16,818 nucleotides of DNA from Lachnospiraceae bacterium. GTDB lineage: Bacteria; Bacillota; Clostridia; Lachnospirales; Lachnospiraceae. Shown in pieces: positions 1 to 6,797 of this stretch. Within the stretch, counting starts at the first letter, position 1. Every line of letters begins with the position of its first letter. A model generated the notes under the pieces. That model ran no database searches and was not told where the DNA came from. It saw only the letters and a list, made by a program, of their open reading frames with translations. The position numbers and the translations under genes are program-made. The stretch covers positions 1-16,818 of the forward strand of contig SFEV01000054.1 in the NCBI GenBank assembly GCA_004557975.1, read 5' to 3'.

Positions 1-190
1 GGATCTTCTTCTCCGTATATTCCTTTGCAAATTCCTGAAGCAGTGCCTCTGTGTCAAAAATCCACACCTGGTCATTGAAGGATTCCGGATCGCATACGAC
101 AAACGGCATGTTTGTATAGGCACAGTATGCGACGATCATGGAATCTTTTTTCTGCACGCTTCTGACTAAAAATGTTTTATCTACAGCCAT
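1..190 (-). CDS. Hypothetical protein, N-terminal 63 residues only (possibly SseB-like)
   Basis: An open frame begins with ATG at 190 and runs off the left edge, so only the first 63 residues are seen. It starts MAVDKTFLVRSV and contains AYTNMPFVVCDPESF followed by a DQVWIFDTEALL stretch. A good ribosome binding site (AGGAGAG, about 7 bases upstream) supports this start. It lies 25 bases after the rsfS stop with no terminator between, so it is probably co-transcribed with rsfS. I do not firmly recognise it. The pattern of a short beta strand followed by a cysteine-containing loop and an acidic helix vaguely resembles the N-terminal part of SseB-type proteins, but this is a guess. No catalytic motif or membrane segment is visible in the part present. 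Confidence 0.7.
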   Translation of the reverse strand, partial: MAVDKTFLVRSVQKKDSMIVAYCAYTNMPFVVCDPESFNDQVWIFDTEALLQEFAKEYTEKKI

Positions 191-215
191 AATCTTTCTC
201 TCCTGTTGATTCTCT

Positions 216-578
216 TTACTTTGCAAGCTCCTCTATGGTAGTATCCTTTCCGTCACGCCAGATTCTTTCGAGGTCATAAAAGAGCCTGTTTTCAGAATCA
301 AACACATGGACAATAATGTCACCGTAGTCCATCAGGACCCAGTTTGCGGAACGGTAGCCCTCGGTCTGTTTTACTTCGTAGCCGGCTTTGAAAAGCTCTT
401 CTTCCACATTGTCGGCCATCGCCTGTACCTGGTTGCGATTGGAACCGGTGGCGATAATAAAATAATCGGCAAGGACAGAAACACCTTCGATATTGATGAT
501 CTTGATATCCTCCGCCTTTTTATCGGACAGCGCTTCGTATGCGAGCCGCGCCATTTCTTTAGCTGCTTTTTCTGCCAT
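216..578 (-). CDS. rsfS: Ribosome silencing factor RsfS
   Basis: This 120-residue protein belongs to the RsfS/Iojap/DUF143 family. Members bind ribosomal protein L14 on the large subunit and block subunit joining, lowering translation when nutrients are short. The family core is visible: an N-terminal helix, then the strand region KIINIEGVSVLADYFIIATG, then SNRNQVQAMADNVEEEL, and the C-terminal ANWVLMDYGDIIVHVF motif. Length is normal for the family. The start at 578 is supported by GAGGAGG lying inside the last codons of yqeK; the two genes are only 2 bases apart, so translation is probably coupled. In many related genomes an LCP (LytR-CpsA-Psr) gene sits near yqeK and rsfS; none is present between them here. 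Confidence 0.96.
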   Translation of the reverse strand: MAEKAAKEMARLAYEALSDKKAEDIKIINIEGVSVLADYFIIATGSNRNQVQAMADNVEEELFKAGYEVKQTEGYRSANWVLMDYGDIIVHVFDSENRLFYDLERIWRDGKDTTIEELAK

Positions 579-580
579 AC

Positions 581-1183
581 TTATGCATCCTCCTCTTCCA
601 TCAATTCTTTATAGTAATTATAAGCCACAACCGTCTGATTATCAAGGCACGCTTTTTCATTTTCAAGATAAATCAGAGTATCCCGCAGCGTTGTAAAAAC
701 AGCATAATCGATATCTGAAAATGCCAGGCTGCGTATGCGCTCAAGATTCGGCGCCTTTGAACGCATGGGCTCAATATAATCCGAAATAAAAATGATTTTT
801 TCCAGCATGGTCATTGCCGGCTTGCCTGTCGTATGGCATGCAATGGCGCTTAAGATTTCAGGGTCCTTGACGTGATATTTCTCCCTTGCAATGTAAGCTC
901 CCAGGCTGGCGTGCAGAAGATACGGAGAATTACTTTCCACATCGGAAACAGGGATGTTGTACTGGCGACAAAGCTTCAGCTTTTTGGCATTCGGAATACA
1001 CTTGGCACAGTCGTGCAGAAGACCGGCCACCTGTGCTTTTTCGATGTCAGCGCCGTAACACATGGCGAGAGCTGCCGCCGTATACATCACGCCCTGCGTA
1101 TGGATATAGCGCATCTCATCTACGTATTTCTTCAGTTTTTTCTGCATTTTTATGATATTGTACGTGGACATGACTCTCATCAT
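581..1183 (-). CDS. yqeK: HD-domain hydrolase YqeK (Ap4A hydrolase family)
   Basis: This 200-residue HD-superfamily protein matches the YqeK family, whose characterised members are symmetrical diadenosine tetraphosphate hydrolases (Ap4A to two ADP) that use a metal centre. The metal ligands are readable: H28 in the IHTQG segment, H57-D58 in LLHDCAK, later LLHASLGA and ACHTTG histidines, and D in FISDYIEP. The first ATG at 1183 overlaps the nadD stop codon (ATGA, 4 bases), which suggests coupled translation. A further ATG at 1171 (MSTYN...) is a possible alternative start, because the AAAGG before 1183 is very close to the first ATG. It lies between nadD and rsfS, the usual neighbourhood in Firmicutes. 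Confidence 0.94.
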   Translation of the reverse strand: MMRVMSTYNIIKMQKKLKKYVDEMRYIHTQGVMYTAAALAMCYGADIEKAQVAGLLHDCAKCIPNAKKLKLCRQYNIPVSDVESNSPYLLHASLGAYIAREKYHVKDPEILSAIACHTTGKPAMTMLEKIIFISDYIEPMRSKAPNLERIRSLAFSDIDYAVFTTLRDTLIYLENEKACLDNQTVVAYNYYKELMEEEDA

Positions 1184-1812
1184 CCTTTGTAATTCGGTAC
1201 ATAAATATTGTTTTTACGGATATATTCGTATACACGATCCGGCACGTAGTAACGGATCGAACGGTTCTGACGGCACCAGGCCCGCAGCGAGCTGGAAGAA
1301 ATCTCCACGTCGGGAGTATGCAGCAGATGAATCCTTGCCCCGTACCGGTCTTTCAGCTCCTCCATTTTCCGGTTCATGGTACAGACATCAAGCTGATCCC
1401 GGACTGCAGCCACAAGAATACAGTTCTGACAGATAATATCCGGGTTTTTCCACGTATCAAATGTCATGAGTGAATCTGCTCCGATGATAAAATAATAATC
1501 TGTATCGGGATGTCTGTCCTTCAGCATCTTCAGCGTTTCGTTCGTATAAGTCAGTCCGGAACGCAGCATCTCCTCAGGGTCCAGCGAAAAATGGCGGTTG
1601 TCCTCAATGGCGAGGCGGACCATTTCCATACGCTGCAGATCTGAGGCGCCGTCGCTGCGGTCCTGTTTGTGAGGCGGATTCCCCGACGGAAGGAACATGA
1701 CCTGTTCAAGCTGAAACTGCTCGTAGGCACATTCCGCCAGCATCAGATGTCCGATATGAATCGGATCAAAGGTTCCGCCCATAATACCAATGCGGTGTTT
1801 GCAGTCTGGCAT
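1180..1812 (-). CDS. nadD: Nicotinate-nucleotide adenylyltransferase NadD
   Basis: This 210-residue protein transfers AMP from ATP to nicotinate mononucleotide to make deamido-NAD, the committed step shared by de novo NAD synthesis and the Preiss-Handler pathway. The nucleotidyltransferase signature GGTFDPIHIGH is at residues 12-22, with the catalytic H-x-G-H at 19-22. A second signature appears near the C-terminus as EISSSSLR, a variant of the usual ISST-x-IR. The body contains DYYFIIGADSLMTFDTWKN, typical of NadD. Length is normal. Its ATG at 1812 follows an AGAGG site 7 bases upstream and sits 12 bases after yhbY. Its stop overlaps the yqeK start. It is cytoplasmic and essential in most bacteria. 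Confidence 0.97.
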   Translation of the reverse strand: MPDCKHRIGIMGGTFDPIHIGHLMLAECAYEQFQLEQVMFLPSGNPPHKQDRSDGASDLQRMEMVRLAIEDNRHFSLDPEEMLRSGLTYTNETLKMLKDRHPDTDYYFIIGADSLMTFDTWKNPDIICQNCILVAAVRDQLDVCTMNRKMEELKDRYGARIHLLHTPDVEISSSSLRAWCRQNRSIRYYVPDRVYEYIRKNNIYVPNYKG

Positions 1813-1824
1813 TGTCAGTACCTC

Positions 1825-2130
1825 TTATTTCTTTGCTGCCTTCGGCAGTTCGATTTTCTTTTTATTGTCCCGGCCTTCTTTGTACAGAACAATCTTTTTT
1901 CCGATGACCTGTACGACCTGGGAGTGGGTGCGCTCTGCTACGACCTGAGCAATTTCATTGGGGTCGTCCATGCAGTTCTGGAGCACGCTGATCTTGATCA
2001 GCTCACGAGCCTCCAGTGCCTCAGCGATAGCCGCCGTATTTTCCGGTGTCAGGCTTGATTTGCCGATCTGGAAGATCGGATCCATGGTCATGGCAAGCCC
2101 TTTTAAATAAGCACGCTGCTTACTTGTCAT
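1825..2130 (-). CDS. yhbY: Ribosome assembly RNA-binding protein YhbY
   Basis: This 101-residue protein is a single CRM (chloroplast RNA splicing and ribosome maturation) domain, a fold that associates with pre-50S particles in bacteria. It opens with MTSKQRAYLKGLA, followed by MDPIFQIGKSSLTPE, which is the place of the GxxG RNA-binding loop; here it reads GKSS rather than the commonest GKGG. It continues LIKISVLQN and VQVIGKKIVLYKE, which are family landmarks, and ends in a short lysine-rich tail. The start is supported by GGGAGAG 7 bases upstream. It follows obgE by 50 bases that contain a hairpin, and precedes nadD by 12 bases, the normal arrangement in this group. Confidence 0.95.
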   Translation of the reverse strand: MTSKQRAYLKGLAMTMDPIFQIGKSSLTPENTAAIAEALEARELIKISVLQNCMDDPNEIAQVVAERTHSQVVQVIGKKIVLYKEGRDNKKKIELPKAAKK

Positions 2131-2153
2131 AATGAATCTCTCCCTGTATGCGA

Positions 2154-2182
2154 AATCATAATGCGGATGAGCCGCAATGATT
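2154..2182 (-). other. Hairpin between obgE and yhbY, overlapping the obgE stop
   Basis: The arms AATCAT and TGCGG pair with CCGCA and ATGATT around a 5-base loop, giving an 11-bp stem with a 2-base bulge. The stem includes part of the obgE stop codon. There is no T run after it on the minus strand, so it does not look like a full intrinsic terminator. It may act as a partial attenuator, an mRNA-stabilising or processing structure, or have no function. Confidence 0.45.
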
Positions 2183-3470
2183 ATCTGTAATAGTCAAACT
2201 GCAGACCGTACATACGGACGGTGTCCCCCTCCTGAATGCCAAGCGCCTCGAGCTGATCCAGAATACCGTTGTCCTTCAGGAAATTCTGGAAGAACCGGAA
2301 ACCCTTTTCAGACTCAAGATTTGTGTAGCCAAGCATCTTCTCAATGCGCGGTCCCTCAACAATATATGTGTTCTCTTCTTCTGCGGATTTTTCAACGGTG
2401 AAGGGCAGATTGCGGTCCACAAGGTGAAGCTCCGGATCATACTCCTGCTCGAAGATGACTGCCTCCTGGGGAAGCTCATTCAGCATACTCTTTACATGGT
2501 AGAGCAGCTCCTTCACTCCCTTTCCGCTGACTGCGGAGATGGCAAACACAGGGATTCCCAGAGGCTCAAACTCATCTCTGAGACGCTGTACGGGATCTTC
2601 ATCCTCCGTATAGATGGCATCGATCTTGTTGGCCGCAATCACCTGCGGGCGCTTTGCAAGCTCCTCATTGTAAGCAGCCAGCTCTGCATTGATCTTGTGA
2701 ATGTCATCGACCGGATCGCGCCCCTCCACCGATGCAGCGTCCACAATATGAATCATGACCTTGGTACGTTCAATGTGGCGCAGGAATTCGTGGCCGAGGC
2801 CCACACCCTCCGACGCACCTTCGATCAGGCCCGGAATATCTGCAATGACGAAGCCGCCGCCCTCGAGATCCACAACCCCCAGGTTCGGGGAGAGCGTGGT
2901 GAAATGGTAATTGGCAATCTTGGGAGTGGCATTTGTGACCCTCGCAAGGAATGTGGATTTGCCGACATTGGGAAATCCCACAAGTCCCACATCGGCTATC
3001 ACTTTAAGCTCCAGCAGTACCTCAAGCTCTTTGGCTTCCTGTCCCGGCTGGGCGTACTTGGGAGCCTGCATGGTGGCTGTGGCATAATGCATATTTCCGT
3101 TGCCGCCTCTTCCTCCGCGCAGGATAATCTGGCGGCGGTTATCTCCGGACATATCGGCGATGACCTGACCGCTGACAGCCTCCTTGACTACAGTTCCCTG
3201 GGGCACCTTCAGCACGATATCTGCGCCGTTTGAACCGTGGCATCTGCGCTTTCCGCCCGGTTCACCGTCCTTTGCGGCAAATTTTCTCCGGTGTCGGTAA
3301 TCAATCAGTGTATTCAGTCCCTCATCTACTTCAAAAATAACGTCGCCGCCCTTGCCGCCGTCGCCGCCATCCGGTCCGCCGTCCGGTACAAAAAGCTCCC
3401 TGCGGAAGCTTACATGGCCGTCGCCGCCTTTGCCTGAGCGGATAATAATTCTGGCTCTGTCCGCGAACAT
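2181..3470 (-). CDS. obgE: GTPase ObgE/CgtA
   Basis: This 429-residue essential GTPase acts late in 50S ribosome assembly and links it to GTP/ppGpp levels. The Obg domain (residues about 1-158) begins MFADRARIIIRSGKGGDGHV and has the glycine-rich GGDGGKGGDV stretch. The G domain has G1 GFPNVGKS (K171), G2 NYHFTTLSPN, G3 DIPGLIEGA, G4 NKID and G5 SAVSG. The C-terminal OCT domain (about 350-429), typical of Gram-positive Obg, ends in EGDTVRMYGLQFDYYR. Length matches Firmicute Obg. The start is the family's usual one, with an AGG-type site before it. It lies downstream of the rpmA terminator, so it probably has its own promoter in the 137-bp gap and leads the obgE-yhbY-nadD-yqeK-rsfS run. Confidence 0.98.
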   Translation of the reverse strand: MFADRARIIIRSGKGGDGHVSFRRELFVPDGGPDGGDGGKGGDVIFEVDEGLNTLIDYRHRRKFAAKDGEPGGKRRCHGSNGADIVLKVPQGTVVKEAVSGQVIADMSGDNRRQIILRGGRGGNGNMHYATATMQAPKYAQPGQEAKELEVLLELKVIADVGLVGFPNVGKSTFLARVTNATPKIANYHFTTLSPNLGVVDLEGGGFVIADIPGLIEGASEGVGLGHEFLRHIERTKVMIHIVDAASVEGRDPVDDIHKINAELAAYNEELAKRPQVIAANKIDAIYTEDEDPVQRLRDEFEPLGIPVFAISAVSGKGVKELLYHVKSMLNELPQEAVIFEQEYDPELHLVDRNLPFTVEKSAEEENTYIVEGPRIEKMLGYTNLESEKGFRFFQNFLKDNGILDQLEALGIQEGDTVRMYGLQFDYYR

Positions 3471-3489
3471 ACTGTTACCTGCCTTTTTG

Positions 3490-3519
3490 TTAATAAATTC
3501 GTTACGGCCTCATCAGCAA
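3490..3519 (-). promoter_or_regulatory. Candidate promoter upstream of obgE
   Basis: TTGCTG (3514-3519) and TATTAA (3490-3495) are separated by 18 bases and lie between the rpmA terminator and the obgE start. The match to the sigma-A consensus is moderate. Position, rather than sequence quality, is the main support. Confidence 0.35.
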
Positions 3520-3560
3520 GTGATTCGGCCTGTCCTGAGCAGTTGCATTAATTCTCTGCA

Positions 3561-3600
3561 TTATAAAACAGGCTTCAAACCACATTCTGATTTGAAGCCT
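3561..3600 (-). terminator. Intrinsic terminator after rpmA
   Basis: A perfect 10-bp stem, AGGCTTCAAA with TTTGAAGCCT (3570-3579 and 3591-3600), encloses an 11-base loop. On the minus strand it is followed by GTTTTAT. It starts 8 bases after the rpmA stop, so it should end the rplU-prp-rpmA transcript. There is no T run on the plus strand side, so it works in one direction. Confidence 0.88.
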
Positions 3601-3607
3601 GCGATAA

Positions 3608-3895
3608 TTATTCTGCTGCTACCGGAAGTACAGAAACCTGTTTCTTGTCTCTTCCTTTTCTTTCAAATCGAACAACGCCATCCACCATAGCGAAGAGTGT
3701 ATCGTCACCGCCGCGACCTACATTAACGCCCGGATGAATCTTTGTACCACGCTGTCTGTAAAGAATGTTTCCAGCTTTTACAAACTGTCCGTCTGCTCTT
3801 TTCGCACCAAGTCTCTTGGACTCAGAGTCACGTCCGTTCTTTGTAGAACCAACTCCCTTTTTATGAGCGAAGAACTGAAGGTTCATATTCAACAT
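3608..3895 (-). CDS. rpmA: 50S ribosomal protein L27, with cleavable N-terminal extension
   Basis: This 95-residue L27 belongs to the large ribosomal subunit and reaches towards the peptidyl transferase centre. The signature GVGSTKNGRDSESKRLGAK follows the start, and QRGTKIHPGVNVGRGGDDTLFA follows later. The N-terminus reads MLNMNLQFF then AHKKG. In Firmicutes this nine-residue extension ending in FF is removed by the protease Prp, encoded just upstream. GGAGG lies 7 bases before the first ATG (3895), so translation starts there and the extension is real. That site sits inside the last codons of prp, which ends 2 bases before rpmA starts. An intrinsic terminator follows. Confidence 0.98.
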   Translation of the reverse strand: MLNMNLQFFAHKKGVGSTKNGRDSESKRLGAKRADGQFVKAGNILYRQRGTKIHPGVNVGRGGDDTLFAMVDGVVRFERKGRDKKQVSVLPVAAE

Positions 3896-3897
3896 AG

Positions 3898-4227
3898 TTA
3901 CACCTCCTCAGATTTTAAGGTAATATATTCATTTCCGTATTCAGTCTCTATATTCCTGATACCAAGAATAAGACTGTCCATCAGCAACACTGCTCTTTCG
4001 CCCGGCTCCTCCGTAAAATGTAGCCGCAGGAATCCTCCGTCCTCTGCCTGCTCCAGCTCAAATGAATCCTCCGTAAACTCCTCCAGGGAATTTATGGCAT
4101 TTATCGTAAGAGCTGAGACGGCTGCACAGATAATATCCTGCCCGTATTCTGCAAAACCGGCGTGACCGGATACCTCAAAACCGCGATACTGATGATATTC
4201 AGATTTCCACACTGTGAATCGGATCAT
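3898..4227 (-). CDS. prp: Ribosomal-processing cysteine protease Prp
   Basis: This 109-residue protein is the Prp (YsxB/DUF464) protease that cuts the N-terminal extension from L27 in Firmicutes. The catalytic dyad is visible as H22 in SGHAGFAEYG and C34 in QDIICAAVSA, at the positions described for the Staphylococcus aureus enzyme. The rest, with NSLEEFTEDSF and GGFLRLHF, fits the family in length and layout. It sits between rplU and rpmA, the conserved place. The ATG at 4227 is 5 bases after the rplU stop and has no clear Shine-Dalgarno sequence. Translation therefore probably depends on ribosomes finishing rplU, which would keep protease output low relative to L21 and L27. This last point is inference. 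Confidence 0.96.
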   Translation of the reverse strand: MIRFTVWKSEYHQYRGFEVSGHAGFAEYGQDIICAAVSALTINAINSLEEFTEDSFELEQAEDGGFLRLHFTEEPGERAVLLMDSLILGIRNIETEYGNEYITLKSEEV

Positions 4228-4232
4228 GACGA

Positions 4233-4538
4233 TTAAGCGTTGATCTTTTCAATCTTAACCTGTGTGTACTGCTGTCTGTGTCCGTTTTTCTTGTGGTAAC
4301 CGGTTTTTCTCTTGTACTTGTAAACGATGACTTTTCTTGCTTTCGCATTCTTAACGACTGTTGCTGTAACAGTTGCTGCTGCAACGTCAGCTCCAACCTT
4401 CATTCCGTCATTGCTTACTGCAAGTACCTGATCAAACGTTACAGTTTCACCAGCTTCTACACCAAGCTTTTCTACGTTAATGATATCGCCCTCGGCTACT
4501 TTGTACTGTTTACCACCTGTTGCAATAATTGCGTACAT
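4233..4538 (-). CDS. rplU: 50S ribosomal protein L21
   Basis: This 101-residue protein is L21, a 23S rRNA-binding protein of the large subunit. It begins MYAIIATGGKQYKVAEGD, which is the family's N-terminus, and ends with TGYHKKNGHRQQYTQVKIEK, the conserved basic C-terminal segment. The open frame extends 7 codons further up to 4559. The ATG at 4538 is chosen because a perfect AGGAGG lies about 7 bases before it and the family starts there. It is the first gene of rplU-prp-rpmA and is preceded by a strong promoter and a structured leader. Confidence 0.98.
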   Translation of the reverse strand: MYAIIATGGKQYKVAEGDIINVEKLGVEAGETVTFDQVLAVSNDGMKVGADVAAATVTATVVKNAKARKVIVYKYKRKTGYHKKNGHRQQYTQVKIEKINA

Positions 4539-4541
4539 ATG

Positions 4542-4605
4542 GCACCTCCTGTTTATCATTACTCGCCAAATTCGGTGATCTTGCGATACTTAAACCTCTT
4601 TGTGC
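4542..4605 (-). ncRNA. Candidate L21 leader (cis-regulatory mRNA structure)
   Basis: Between the promoter and rplU the transcript can fold into nested helices. GCAC (4602-4605) pairs with GTGC (4542-4545), GTTTA (4591-4595) with TAAAC (4551-4555), and an inner TCGC with GCGA. The outer helix brackets the AGGAGG site of rplU, so folding could control translation. Firmicutes are known to carry an autoregulatory L21 leader at this place (the Rfam L21_leader family). I infer membership from position and fold, not from a covariance search. Confidence 0.5.
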
Positions 4606-4618
4606 GGCATACTCAGAT

Positions 4619-4647
4619 ATAATAGCACAGGACTGGTCATCCGTCAA
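4619..4647 (-). promoter_or_regulatory. Sigma-A promoter for rplU-prp-rpmA
   Basis: TTGACG (4642-4647) and TATTAT (4619-4624) are separated by exactly 17 bases, with a TG one base before the -10 element (extended -10). This is the best promoter in the window. Transcription would start near 4612, giving a leader of about 75 bases before rplU. Confidence 0.8.
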
Positions 4648-4719
4648 TCGCTAATTTCGCATTTTTTGCATACCGTTTCGATCAGAGAGTATCGCGTATG
4701 TATCATTTTCAGAAAGATT

Positions 4720-6045
4720 TCATGCTTCGTATTTCTGCTGCCTTACACGCTCGGCCAGCGGCTTCTCCTTCTTCATCCTTGTAATTTCCACGAGAGAGAG
4801 CTTCGTCATGTCCACGAGAACGGTGCGGATGGGATCCTTCCGCAGTTCTGAATCGAGAAGGGAAAGCAGAGTTTCCCTGGACTCCTGCTGCTCCATATTG
4901 ATGAAATCCACAATAATAATTCCGCTCAGGTTGCGCAGGCGGATCTGACGGGCGATCTCTGATGCGGCCTCACAGTTAATCTTCAGAAACGCTGCTTCTT
5001 TTTTCTTTCCGCCCTCATATTTCCCGGAATTCACATCGATGACTGTCAGCGCTTCCGTTGGCTGGATGACCAGGTAGCCTCCGCAGTCCAGCCAGACGCG
5101 CTCCTGCAGTGCCCGGGACAGCTGCTGCTCCAGGGAGTACAGCTTTTTCAGCGGAAGCAGATCATCACGGTAAAGAGAAAGCTTTCTGATATCCTCCGGC
5201 TGATTCAGTTCCAGATATGCTCTGATTTCCTGAAAAAGCGTATCATCATCGGTCAGAATCTGGTCTGCACAGCTGTCATACAGGTCCAGGAGACGTGTCA
5301 GATAGGGGGACGGCGAGCGATGCAGACAGGAGAAGCAGGTTCGAAACTGAGCCTGCTGCATCAGTGTTTCGTATCGGGTCTCCAGCCGCTCCATATCCTT
5401 TTGAAGGAGCGCTTCCTCTGCTGTTCCGGCGTTTGTGCGCAGAAGCCATCCGTATGGACGGTTGCTGCAGTCTGCATTTTCACAGGCCGCCAGCTTTCCG
5501 TCGTGGCTTTCTCTGTCCGGATATTCCCGATTCGCATACTCCCGCACAAATATAAGAAGACGTTCCCTCGTCTCTTTTGAAAGCTTTGAAGAGACGGAGA
5601 ACTGTGTGTTGCCGGTAGTCAGAAGCGCGTATTTTCCGTGCAGCGTCAGATTCGTCGTGACAGCCGGAAGCTTTGTTTTGATTCCCTCCCGGCAAATCTG
5701 CACAATCAGCTCATCTCCTGCCTGGGGAAGTTTTGAAGTCCCCTTTTTTGTGTAAATGGGATTTTTCAGTTCATCCAGAGGCAGATAGCAGCTTAGTCCG
5801 GGAGATATTTCCACGAAAGCGGCGTTGATATTTTTGGCAATATTTTTGATTTTTCCGATATAAATGTCGCCTACGGCCGTACTGGGCTGTTTCTCGTCGC
5901 AGTGGATTTCCACTGCCCTGTTGTTCTGAAGAAGGAAGGAGAAAATACTGCCGTCGATCTCTGTGATAATATAGCGGTCTGTTTTACGGCCTTCTGTTTT
6001 GCCGTATTTTATTTCCGGGGATGAATGTTCTTTTTCTTTGATCAT
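4720..6045 (-). CDS. Ribonuclease E/G family endoribonuclease, short form
   Basis: This 441-residue protein is an RNase E/G-type endonuclease acting in rRNA and mRNA processing. An S1-like region (about 45-130; VGDIYIGKIKNIAKNINAAF, then LSCYLPLDE) comes first. A long middle region follows, then the DNase I-like catalytic domain with D337 in VIDVNSG and D380 in IVDFINM. These two aspartates are 43 residues apart, as in E. coli RNase E (303 and 346). The protein ends at MKKEKPLAERVRQQKYEA, before the CPxC zinc-link seen in the E. coli enzymes. The ATG at 6045 overlaps the upstream stop (TGATG) and has AAGGA 9 bases before it; a GTG at 6048 is an alternative. A promoter for rplU follows, and I see no convincing terminator after the gene. 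Confidence 0.93.
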   Translation of the reverse strand: MIKEKEHSSPEIKYGKTEGRKTDRYIITEIDGSIFSFLLQNNRAVEIHCDEKQPSTAVGDIYIGKIKNIAKNINAAFVEISPGLSCYLPLDELKNPIYTKKGTSKLPQAGDELIVQICREGIKTKLPAVTTNLTLHGKYALLTTGNTQFSVSSKLSKETRERLLIFVREYANREYPDRESHDGKLAACENADCSNRPYGWLLRTNAGTAEEALLQKDMERLETRYETLMQQAQFRTCFSCLHRSPSPYLTRLLDLYDSCADQILTDDDTLFQEIRAYLELNQPEDIRKLSLYRDDLLPLKKLYSLEQQLSRALQERVWLDCGGYLVIQPTEALTVIDVNSGKYEGGKKKEAAFLKINCEAASEIARQIRLRNLSGIIIVDFINMEQQESRETLLSLLDSELRKDPIRTVLVDMTKLSLVEITRMKKEKPLAERVRQQKYEA

Positions 6046-6797
6046 CACGTGAATTCCTTAGCTGACTGTCCGTATCCCGGGCAGTCCTCTTCCGTGATGG
6101 AAACTCCCAGAGCAGACAGCGGAACCAGATTTCTCTTCTGCTGCGTTCCTGTGTCTGCGTAGATCTCGCAGCGGTTGATCTCATATGCAAAAGGATCCGG
6201 TTCGATTCCCAGAGTTTTCAGGTACGTGTCCATGACAAGCTCCGGCTTCAGATTGGCAGCACTGCCGGAGGCCAGACGGAAAAATACGGTACCTGCGTTT
6301 ACGTGCATCTCGTAGATCATTGGCCGGATATCCACTTCCTTCTCGGATTTCTTTGTCTTCTTCATCACAGTGATTTCTTTCAGGGCGAAGAAGTGGGAAA
6401 TCCCGGACTGCCAGTCTGTCTTCGGTTCGTGGCCCCTGCGGAATCGCAGCGTGTAGTCGGCGGCAGCTACGAGCGTCATCGCCTTGTTGGCCCTGTTCTC
6501 CGGAATCCGGTAAAAACCGGTGACGGTGATTCCCTCCGCGCTGACACGGTTCAGGGATTCAATGGCATCTTCTGAGGGGATCGGCGTTCGGATTTCAATG
6601 TCCATATATTCTGCGTCACTGGTCAGCCCGACTCCCAGAGGAGAGGCAAAGGACATGATCATGTGCGGGCTTAAGCCTTCTGTATATGCAATGTCGATTC
6701 CGGCCCGGCGGATTGCTTTCTGAAAATAGCGCATCACGTCCAGATGGCCGATGAATTTCATGATTCCCTGCTTGGAAAATTTTACTCTGACTTTCAT
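6045..6797 (-). CDS. TIGR03936 (DUF2344) radical SAM-linked protein
   Basis: This 250-residue protein matches the DUF2344/TIGR03936 family. Members occur beside, or fused to, the TIGR03960 radical SAM protein, and their function is unknown. The hallmark start is VRVKFSKQGIMKFIGHLDVMRYFQKAIRRAG, followed by YTEGLSPHMIMSFASPLGVGLTS (both read here in shorter pieces). The ATG at 6797 is preferred over the TTG at 6806. AGGAGG-like GGAGG lies 9 bases before the ATG but directly touches the TTG, and the ATG overlaps the stop of the radical SAM gene (ATGA). Its own stop overlaps the RNase E/G start. Such tight coupling suggests the three products are made together, perhaps for an RNA-related task, though this is inference. 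Confidence 0.92.
   Translation of the reverse strand: MKVRVKFSKQGIMKFIGHLDVMRYFQKAIRRAGIDIAYTEGLSPHMIMSFASPLGVGLTSDAEYMDIEIRTPIPSEDAIESLNRVSAEGITVTGFYRIPENRANKAMTLVAAADYTLRFRRGHEPKTDWQSGISHFFALKEITVMKKTKKSEKEVDIRPMIYEMHVNAGTVFFRLASGSAANLKPELVMDTYLKTLGIEPDPFAYEINRCEIYADTGTQQKRNLVPLSALGVSITEEDCPGYGQSAKEFT

Noticed and set aside
2424..3233. Plus-strand open frame of 269 codons
   Set aside because: It lies wholly opposite obgE, whose identity is certain; it is a codon-bias shadow.
3560..3566. Perfect TATAAT as an obgE -10 element
   Set aside because: It is part of the T tract of the rpmA terminator and has no -35 element at proper distance.
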